Source: Anodontia alba (taxonomy: Eukaryota > Mollusca > Bivalvia > Lucinida > Lucinidae). Taken from it: a stretch of DNA of 64,000 nucleotides. Under the pieces are notes generated by a model. The model made no database searches. It worked only from the letters and a program-made list of their open reading frames with translations, and was not told the origin of the DNA. The stretch is taken from the NCBI GenBank assembly GCA_964016985.1, contig OZ024827.1, forward strand, positions 113,261,953-113,325,952. Reading direction: 5' to 3'. This document shows positions 19,676 to 29,000 of this stretch, one piece after another; position 1 is the stretch's first letter, and every line of letters starts with the position of its first letter. The translations under genes and the position numbers were made by a program.

Positions 19676-20996
19676 AAAGAACAGCAATCTTTTTTTTGTA
19701 TATGACACACCGTCTTAACCTCATACACATTGCTATAAAGTTTCATGGAGTTATTCCATGCGGTTATCTACTTATGGTATGTACAAGGTCAGTCGAATAT
19801 TTCATCAAAGGTAAGTAACTCAGAAATTTAGAAAGGGAGAGCAATCTTTTTTTTACTCGACACACCGTCTTAACCTCATACACATTGCTATATACACCGT
19901 CGTAACCTCATACACATTGCTATAAAGTTTCATCAAGATATTCTATATGGTTACCTAGTTATGGCACGCACAAGGATAGTATGGAAAAAATCTAATCAAA
20001 AGGAAGTAATTAAGAAAGTAAGGAAGTTAAAAAGGGAGAGCAATCATTTTTGCACATAACACGCCATCTTGACCTCATACACATTGCTATGGAGTTTCAT
20101 TCAGATATTTTATATGGTTACCCAGTTATGATGTGCACAAGGATAGTCTGTAATATACTAATCAAAGGGCACTAACTCAGAAATTTAGAGCAACCTTTTT
20201 TGTACGCGACACACCGTCTTAACCTCATACACATTGCTATAAAGTTGCATCAAGATATTCGATATGGTTACTTTGTTATGGCACGCACAAGGATAGTAGG
20301 AAAAAATCTAATCAAAGGGAAGTAACTCAGAAAGTAAGAAAGGGAGAACAACCATTTTTGTAAGCGACACGCCATCCTGACCTCATACACATTGCTATAA
20401 CGTTTCATCAAAACATGCTTTATGGTTACCTATTTATGTCGCGCACAAGGATAGTCTGTAAAAAAACTAAACAAAGGGCAGTAACTCAGAAACTTAGAAA
20501 TGGAGAGCAACCATTTTTTTGCACGCGACACGCCGTCTTGACTCATACACATTGCTATGAAGTTTCATCAAAATATGCCTTACGGTTACCTTGTTATGGC
20601 GCGTACAAGAATTGTTTACGCTGGACGAACGGACGGATAGCCGGACAGCGCGATGACATAATACGTCCGTTTTCTTTTCAAAATGGGCGTATAAAAATCG
20701 GTAGGGTAGGTAAAATTGGAGACAGAATTTCAACATTTCCGTTTTCACAAAATTTCTGATTTTTTTTTTACATATACTGTATTGTCTGGACACATCAATA
20801 ATTAAAAATCAGCGAAGAAAAGTATTTTTTCTTAGATTTAAGAAATCCAAAAACTAAAGTCACGTCACTATAGAAAGTGCCTAGGTCAGATAAATATTTT
20901 TACCATAAAGTAAATTTTAGAGTAAGTGATACAAGTGGTGATTTTATTAACTACAATTCTTTTTAGTATTTTTTTAAAAAAAATCTGAACATGCAG

Positions 20997-21107
20997 CACA
21001 GTTAGCATTCTGCTTAAAACTATATATATCGGACTGTTATCGGCCCGACAGGAATCTTGTCGGGGCGATAATGATCCGACATACCTTTATGTAGAATGCT
21101 AACTGGG
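20997..21107. mobile_element. Family B hairpin MITE, copy 2 (diverged)
   Basis: 111 bp. Ends CACAGTTAGCATTCTG and AGAATGCTAACTGGG. AG occurs directly on both flanks (20995-20996 and 21108-21109), consistent with a 2-bp duplication. It lies in intron 1, 30 bases from the exon 1 donor. Confidence 0.75.
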
Positions 21108-21140
21108 AGTGCGGTAACTAGATAAAATATGGTAACATAC

Positions 21141-21477
21141 TTCTGAGCGCCCACTGTTGACGTTCAACCAAAGCAGACAGAAACATGTTGGTATGGTTCA
21201 GGCACACATCTGACACATTGGCACTGTATTCTGTACCCATAATTCCATCATGTAACAATAGTTCCACTATTCTTATAACGTTGTGTGAATCTTCCAAAAG
21301 TCTTGAGATCGGAGTCGAACTGGATTGTGAAACCCCAGAAATGTTTCGTGAGTCTTCCATTGAATCCGGTTCCAGATCTTGATCCTGACTCTTGACACTC
21401 CCCACTATACATGCTGCAGTAAGAATACAGATAGTCTGCATTCTTTTCATCATTTTCTTTTCACGAGTTGAACTCAT
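21141..21477 (-). CDS. NRF-domain gene, exon 1: start codon, signal peptide, start of NRF domain
   Basis: 112 codons plus one base. The first ATG is at 21477; further Met residues at 9, 10 and 13 are possible starts. Residues 13-30 (MQTICILTAACIVGSVKS) form a signal peptide. A polar, Ser/Glu-rich linker follows with N-glycosylation sequons (NIS, NVS, NHT). From about residue 90, SDVCLNHTNMFLSALVERQQ then WALR begins the NRF domain with its first Cys. The exon ends CTCAGAA|GTATGT, and the leftover A joins TG of exon 2 to give WALR-M-FDAMGKP, an exact fit to the family pattern. The protein is predicted to be a secretory-pathway membrane protein. The Ty3/gypsy 3' LTR ends about 2.9 kb upstream in the same orientation. 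Confidence 0.85.
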
Positions 21478-21821
21478 GAAACATACATACAGATGTGTTT
21501 TGCAACGCCTCTATTGTTATCACACAGTTAACGAGTTAAGTTGGCAAAGCGTAATTTTATACTTTAATAACTAATTGGCAGACGAGCCTCGTTATGATTT
21601 TTTTTTTTGTGTGTGTGTGTTTTTTTTGTTGTTTTTTTTTTGTCATCTCCAAATCACCTCCTGTATACAATGTAGCAGGCGGGGAAGCCGGTTTTCACCC
21701 AATGAAATCGCAGAAACAGGTTGACGTCATTCCAAATGGCTAATATTCATAAAAAGAAAACAGTCTAATAACTATATCAAATTATCAACTATACATAAAG
21801 GAGACTTTGACTTTTGTAGTA

Positions 21822-22137
21822 CAGTTGACTCTCGTTATCTCGACCTCGCTTATCTCGAATAACCGCTTATCTCGAAGTGAAAATCTGGTCCCTCCTTAAA
21901 AATGAAAATTTAATAACAGGTAACAAAGTATTGTGGAAAAAAGGAGAAATTGCTCCTAAGGAGCAAATTCTCCTCTTTTCCACAATATTTTCAACATATG
22001 TCTAACTTCAAGAGTCCAATTACATATACATTTGTTAAATGCGGTCGTTCGATTTATTTTTTCCTCAAGTCTGCAAATCTGATATGTCGAAGTATTTTTG
22101 AGAGTCCCTTGGAGTTCGAGATAACGAGAGTCGACTG
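21822..22137. mobile_element. Pogo/Tigger-like MITE, intact ends
   Basis: CAGTTGACTCTCGTTATCTC at the left, GAGATAACGAGAGTCGACTG at the right, with TA on both flanks (21820-21821 and 22138-22139). A second internal inversion (GTGGAAAAAAGGAG / CTCCTCTTTTCCAC) forms a hairpin around 21933-21985. 316 bp, no transposase. Confidence 0.85.
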
Positions 22138-22199
22138 TATTTGCTTTTTTTTTAAATCTAGCATAGACTCGTACGAAATTATTCAATTAATTATTAAAT

Positions 22200-23930
22200 T
22201 AAAGTAAAGTTGGCAGTTCTCTCCCGGTTGCGGTGGTTTCAAAGGGTATTTCTAAGTCCCTGTGCAGCTGATAACCACCCGGGCTTTCCTACGCCATCGA
22301 ACTATCATCTGAAGTAATAGTCAGATATGACTGATTCAGAGTAAGTGGTAAAAAAAATTCTGCCGAGTCGACTCTGCTTTCCCAACTCTTTGAACAGGTC
22401 CTTTTCCAACAGAAGGGTTGTCTTGGTGTTGTTTTTTTTTTATATTTGTGGCGTCTGATCGGGGTTTGCAATGTTTGCTAATGTCAATTAAATGGGACGC
22501 AAGGCATAAATGGGTTAAGCAAAACATATTTGAGCCACTTGAATAATTAGTTCTTATAAATGTAGAAAATACACCTTTTCTTTTGAAAGGGTCAATGGAT
22601 ATCAGTTGTTCTACATTTTCTGACCTCAGTTTACACATTCTCACATAATTTAGACAAAAAAGTCAGTAATCTGTGAGCAGACACTAATTAAATGTGTTTG
22701 GAACAGAGGCTTATAATTCTACTAACAGGGCTATCAGCTCCCAGTATAGAATATAAAACATGTTCTGTGAGGCTTGCCTATCATCTGGTTGGCTAAGAAT
22801 TGAGAGCTTATCAAGAATACAGTTCTCTTAGAGAAACTGTTATGATAACAGCTATAACCTCAGCAGTACTTCATAAATGTTTACAGAAATGATATTTTAC
22901 ATGCCAGCTGCATGAAATGACAAATCCTATGTTTTGGGAATAAGCAGGAAAAATATTATCAAATTGTCATCTGCTGAATTTGCCCAGAGAATGGTTAAGG
23001 TTAAAAGAACACATTAAAGGTAATATAAATTGAAATCTGATCTTCTTAATTTGCAGCAAGGGTGATACAAAAACATTAATGCCAGTCACTGCTGGAATCA
23101 GCTAGCCAACGAGATGGCACTTTCCTCCTGTTAGTCGTTCAAGGCTCATAGCCCCGTTAGTAGAAGCCTCTGGTTTGAAATTCTAACAGTGTTTTATTTG
23201 AGGCTTGTTTCGGGTATTTCGGGATACGGAATATTTGCCTATTTTCTTAAGGGATACTGGGATAGCTGTTTCTTTTCTTTTTTTTTTTTTTTATTAACAT
23301 TATTATTATTTTGGTATAGCCTTAGAACGGCCGAGGGTTTGAATTGGAGTAGGGTTGGATATTTACCTCTGGAATCCAACATAAGCAACTGGTCAAACGT
23401 AGCTTACTTGAAAACGAAAGTAGATATGTTATTCTTCACTATCAAACACTGCCAAAAAGGTCATGGCGCAGGGGTCAAGGTGGGAAAATGTATGCGCGTA
23501 GAGATTTTTTTTTTGCGATTTAATCCCCCATTTTTTCCTCCTTTTTCATTCTCTTTCCTCCCTTTCTTTTGTTTTTTCTTGCGCATTTCGTATGCTGGGC
23601 CATTCAGGCCGCTCTTGATTGGCGTTGACAGGGCTGCATTACGAAGGTACCGTGAACGGTAAACCGAACATTTTTGGTCCGAAAATTTGACCATTTTTTC
23701 TTACTTTGGAAGCCTTTTGCGTCCTTCTTTTACATGCTAGAGAGCTGTTGTTCATACTATTATTACACCGCATACTATCATATTAAAGTGAACTAGAACT
23801 GCAAAATTGCGTGTATTATTCTCGCCGTGAGGGTCGTTCAAAACGCGTTGGACAGCAATTATACATAAATACGCTACTGCCGTCGAAAGGATATATGGGA
23901 TATTTAAGTTCTTTGGGGATATGACTTTTT
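22200..23930. other. 5' flank of NRF gene, no gene recognised
   Basis: A family F right-end fragment lies at 22440-22518. A 157-codon open frame (23189-23662, plus) is driven by poly-T and has no recognisable domain, so it is not called. Nothing else is identified. Confidence 0.4.
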
Positions 23931-23934
23931 AGTA

Positions 23935-23972
23935 AAACAAAACAAAACAAAAAAAAAAAAAAAAAAAAAAAT
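23935..23972. repeat. A-rich tract
   Basis: AACAAAACAAAAC followed by about 30 A. Confidence 0.9.
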
Positions 23973-24298
23973 CAGAAGTCCCTAGAATCTAGACTATGGT
24001 AGAATTTTTGTTCTGTTCTATTCTCTATGCAATATATTTAGTCCTGAACATTTTTGAAAGTGTATATTCTACGTTGACTTACAGATGCTTGTTATTGCGG
24101 GTGGCCAGCTCGCGGGTCGCCCTTGCATATATAGTAAATTTGCAAATCACACATAAAATACGGGAATTATACCGAACCCAGCTAAAGCAGAAGTAACTCT
24201 CAAGACTGTTAACATAGTAGTCGTGCATCTGATAACAAACACAATATAATAAAATATGTTAACATTCAATTACGACCTCTTTCAGATTATACTATTAA

Positions 24299-24411
24299 CC
24301 CATTAATGCCTAGTGTCCCATAAAAGGGACAGTGACAAGTATAGACCCAGATCAGACGCCGCAAACATGGCATCTATTCTCAGTCCACATGTATTAGGTA
24401 AAGTAATCTCT
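24299..24411. repeat. Family F fragment at the gypsy insertion site
   Basis: TTAACCCATTAATGCCTAG and CAGATCAGACGCCGC are the left part of family F. The LTR element inserted just beyond it. Confidence 0.6.
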
Positions 24412-25700
24412 TGTAACGAACTTTTCCGAGCGGTTGGAAGCTTAGCTTCTTAATAGTGGTGTCTCCTGGACACAGTAATATATATATAAATTTTTCGCAG
24501 GGCTTTGCAGCCAAAGATTTGTTTAGTATACGTCCAACAAGCAATAATTATAAATTTTAATTAATAATACGATTTCTAAATGATTTAGTTAAAATGATCA
24601 AACTGGAATTATTGAAATCAAGTACAATAGCTTACTTAGCTCAAAGAAAATTATAACACACTAAACATACAGATGAGTCAGTCTCTCTTAGTCAGCTCTA
24701 TATTGAATCTAATCTAACCCAGCTAGAATAAATCTTCCTTCACTTCTACTAAGTACCTCTGAGACTCAGTACCTCGCCTACACTACTAGCAATTATAGAA
24801 CTCTTTAGGTAATATACCTATAACTCCCTACTTAGACTTCGTACGTCTCTCAGACCACTAGCTATTATAAAACTCCTTATGAAGTATATCTTCAACTCAA
24901 CACTGCAAACTACCTCATACGTTTCGCTTGGCAAGCTACAGTGACTAGGACTCGGGAAGCACGGCACTCTCCGATCCCTTGCGAGCATGGAGAGATCACC
25001 TTATTTCCCAGCAGTCTAAGTCAACTGTTCAGCTTTTATGCAGTCAAGTAGCTACCTTCCGATCCCAACAGGGCATGGTACAGTAGCTACGATGTTGTCT
25101 CTCTGATGGCAAGGCACTCACTAATCTTTAGCGTTATGCGAAATGCTTATATACTACTGCTGACGTCAGCAATCCCACTAACCAATCATATTTGAGCATT
25201 TACCATTTCGATTGGGCGAGTTTATCTTGTTATATTTCTTTGCATTCTGATCGAAAAATGGGTAAGTCAGGTTGTACATACAGACTTAGGCTGCGCATAT
25301 GCGTATTCAACTATTCATAGCAACTATATCCCAATTTTCATTATAAATTATGTAAAATGCAGGTATTTGCACTGTACATGACGCATTTCCTGGATTTGAT
25401 GACCAGTATTTGTTTATATACACTATATATGTGTTTCTTGTAAACAAACCATTTTGCAGACAAACGGACCTGTCGACGAACAGACGGACGCTAGGGCAGA
25501 TGGACAGACTTATTTTTACATGAAGAAAGGCATAGAAACATGCTTACCAAATGAAATATTCCACAATTCACATATTAATTGTGAATTTATAATTAATTAT
25601 TAATAACGGCAGACAACTCTGGTAAGAAGGTATACCTGCAAATGCAGGGTTATGACTAAAGGCTTTTAACCTCTAAACTTAAAAGCTTTATTTTGTCACA
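24412..25700 (-). repeat. 3' LTR of the Ty3/gypsy element (1,289 bp)
   Basis: On the minus strand it begins TGTGACAAAATAAAGC and ends AAGTTCGTTACA (TG...CA). A TATA-like TTATATATATATTA lies about 60-70 bp before its 3' end, so R and U5 would be short. Compared with the other LTR I see two substitutions, at CCAAAGATTT (24513-24522) and at GACGAACAGA. Confidence 0.95.
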
Positions 25701-25716
25701 CTACCCACGCCTCCGA
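25701..25716 (-). promoter_or_regulatory. Polypurine tract (plus-strand primer site)
   Basis: Minus-strand GGAGGCGTGGGTAG lies directly upstream of the 3' LTR. It is purine-rich with three pyrimidines; the position is right, the purity only moderate. Confidence 0.6.
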
Positions 25717-25767
25717 CTTTAATCGTCCTCGATTAATTCTGTATAGTTAAACATAAAATTTAAACAA

Positions 25768-25801
<34 letters not shown>

Positions 25802-26067
25802 TGTGTCATACATTTCCTTGTCTTTGGAAATAATGTACGAAAGAAGTTCTCATAAACCTTTATATAGTCATGTCCATGGTATTTACTATACATTATAGCA
25901 CTTACCTTATGCCTAATGTTTTGGCATGAAAGGACATACAAAGAAGAGAAAAAGGAAGGAAGAAAGAAAAAACATTAACCGGATTTCCTGATTCCGAACG
26001 GGTATCTTACTTTAGATACACGTGAGTCAATATTCAGAAAGTTTAACTAGGCTATCCATCATTAGTT
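25717..26067. other. 3' untranslated part of the gypsy element
   Basis: Contains a 29-base homopolymer (plus-strand T at 25771-25799) and no further frame. No envelope-like ORF is present. Confidence 0.6.
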
Positions 26068-29000
26068 TTATTTCTCCATTTTTAGGTCCAGCTTTAGCTG
26101 TCCTACACCTGGTATCTTCAATTTCAAGCGTTTTCTCGCTCCAGGTTTCATTACAATTTGGATTTCATCAATGTCATCTTCATTTATTTCATTAGCCTCA
26201 GTAACATTTTCACTGATAACAATATCTGTTTTATGCGTATCCCCATGCAACGCTTTCTCCACCATACTTGCAGTTTGTACTTTCTCTGTCTTGGCGTCAT
26301 CTTTCTTTTGTAATTTATTAGCAACAGACCTGAGTTCAAGTGGAGATTTCCGTTTTATTGGTGCTACCACTGGAGCGGGCCTTGTAGGCTTGTGTTGAAT
26401 GCGCCCAGAGTATATATCTCTTATCTGTCTTACATCACTCTCACTTATGTCAGTGGTCTTTTCATTACTTTTAACACCCGGATGGTTTCTTTCTTTAATT
26501 GCATCACTCTTTCTTTCACTTTTAGCCTCCTCTAAACATTCAGCTTTGTCTTCATTAGCTTTATAAGTCAACTGTTCCTTCAGTAAAATTTCATTCTTAT
26601 CTTCTACTTCTTCTGCTAACTCAATATCTGGGTCACTCCACCTACTATCATTACTTTCCGTGTCGCTTTCAGAAGCAATGCTGCTGTCCCTCTCGTCAAG
26701 AATAAAGTCTTCAGCCGAAGGCTCTTTTTCAATCTTTTCTTTACTATCTCCTAATTCTGCCCCTCTTTGCACAATTTGCTCACCAATCTTATTCTTCCTT
26801 TGCTTATCATCATTTCCCAAGTCAGTCCATTCAAAAGTACTTGGCGTCTCATTACTTTCACCCTGATTGTGCTTTTTCCTCATGTGTTGCTCATAGTAAA
26901 ATCTTTTGTTGAATGTTTTTTTACATGTACTGCATCCGTGTTCTTTCATGGTGCAGGTCAACATATGATATTTAAAATCATTCCGGTCTTGAAAGGTTTC
27001 CTTGCAAGTACCACAAATGAAACCTGGTTTCTCTGGCTTTCTGATAGTTTTCTTTGTATTTACCATTTCTGACCTGAAAACAGAAAGAATATAATCTTTC
27101 ATCCATTCTGGCCTTCTACGTACTCTTTTTTCTCTTCCAATGTCTATTTCATACTCGTAGTTATTATCTACAACTACTACTGGTGCTTTACTAGCTCTAT
27201 CTTCTACTAAAACCTCCTCTTCATCTTCACCAGCTAATATTTGTGTTTTAGCCTTTCTTAATCTATCACAATGTACTACCTGTATGTTATTATGCCTACC
27301 ACAATTGACTTTATAAAGGCTACCTGATAGTTTATCAAGGATCTGATAGGGACCTCTCCAATAAGATGTGAATTTAGGTGTACACCCGACTTTTCGTACC
27401 GGAAAAAGTACATAAACCTTTTCACCTACTTCATATGTCTCATACGAGAGGTTTTCATCGTGATAGCGTTTCTGTCGTTTCATGCTAGTAATAGTGTTCT
27501 CCCTTACTAGATTATGAGCCAATTCTAGTTTTTCTTGTAATTTCCAGACCCATTCATTTAAGGGGATGCTTTTTATTGCTGGCAGCATCTCATACATTAG
27601 ATCTAATGGACATGTCGTTTCCCGTCCAAGCATACACATATTTGGTGTAACGCCTGTCGTTTCATGTTCTGCTGAACGGTAAGCCATCATAACATATTGC
27701 AAGTTCTCATCCCAGTCAGTATGGTTTTCATTGACGTAAGCGCTTAGCATGGTAACTAAAGTCTTATTAAAACGCTCTACCATTCCGTCGGATTTTGGGT
27801 GGTATGCTGTTGTCCTTGTCTTGGTTATTTGTAGAAGTTTACACATCTCAGCGAATAGCCTGCTCTCAAACTGTCTGCCCTGGTCTGAATGAATGCTGTA
27901 GGGCACACCAAATCTTGAAATAACTTGTTCAACAAGTATGCTAGCGACTGTACTTGCCTCCATATTTGACATTGGATGACACTCTGTCCATTTAGTGAAG
28001 TAATCACCGATTACAAGAATATATTTATTTCCCCTCTCAGTAACGGGCAATTCACCCAGTATGTCAATTGCTAAACGTTCCATCGGAAATCCGCTTTTTG
28101 TCATCTCCATAGGTGCTTTTTTAGTTTTTAATGGTTCTTTGCGCCTTGCGCAAAAATCACATCCATTGATGTAGGCTTTGACATCATTTTGTAATCCAGG
28201 CCAGTAGTAGTTTTGTCTTATCTTGCCTAAGGTTTTCTTTATACCTAGGTGGCCAGAGGCTTTGATGTCATGGGAATATTTCAAAACAACACGGCGGTGT
28301 TTAAGCGGAATAACCCCTTGCCAACATACTTCATCTGTTTCCAGAACATCCCATCGTCGCATGAGAATTCCTTTCTCCACTTTCAGTCTTTCCCACTGAG
28401 ATAAGATGGATTTCACAAAATATCCTTCTCCATCAATATATTTTCTGTCCGGCTTCTTACCCGATTCGACCCAGTTTCTTATTCTAGATATGTCTTTATC
28501 ATCATCTTGAGCTGTTTTCAGATCTATCACTTGACATTCAGAGAGCTGTGCTATTTTGTCAACTTTTCTGCTGTCCAGTTCGCAGTCATCTTGGTTTTCA
28601 TCTCTAGCCATACCACATTGGTGACATCTTATCCTACTCATACCATCTGCATTTTTGTGGGCTTTCCCTGGACGGTGAATTATCTTCATGTCAAATGATG
28701 ATAAGATTTCCAACCATCTTGCAACCTGTCCCTCAGGGTTCTTATACTGCATGAGCCAGCGTAACGATCCATGATCTGTTCTTATTGTAAATTTTTTTCC
28801 ATATAAGTAATGTCTGAAATACTTAACAAAGTGAACAAGTGCATAAAGTTCTTTTCTTGTAACACAGTACTTTCTTTCTGATTTCGCCAAGGTTTTGCTA
28901 GCGAAGGCAATTACTCGTTCTCTACCATCTAATTTCTGAGAAAGTACGGCTCCAATTGCAAAGTCACTGGCATCAGTATCCAATATAAACTCTTCTTTGA

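Larger units (their letters stand above)
18715..20690 (+). mobile_element. Pearl/Helentron-like non-autonomous element, copy 1
   Basis: A unique head (AACAAGAGCACCGCCAGGCG, then CGTTTACCATCTTACAAGG) is followed by about eight monomers of about 150-160 bp, each with AAAGGGAAGTAACTCAGAAA, then GAGAGCAATC, then CCTCATACACATTGCTATAA and ATGGTTACCTAGTTATGGC. The element closes with a GGACGAACGGACGGATAG tract. The same head and monomers occur at 58910-60830. Known pearl elements of bivalves share this plan of core repeats of about 160 bp plus an ACGG microsatellite. An A-rich tract and an unrelated 300-bp block interrupt the array. No protein is encoded. Confidence 0.7.

Noticed and set aside
23189..23662. 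157-codon plus-strand frame
   Set aside because: Depends on poly-T runs giving Phe stretches; no known domain, start context or splice signals.
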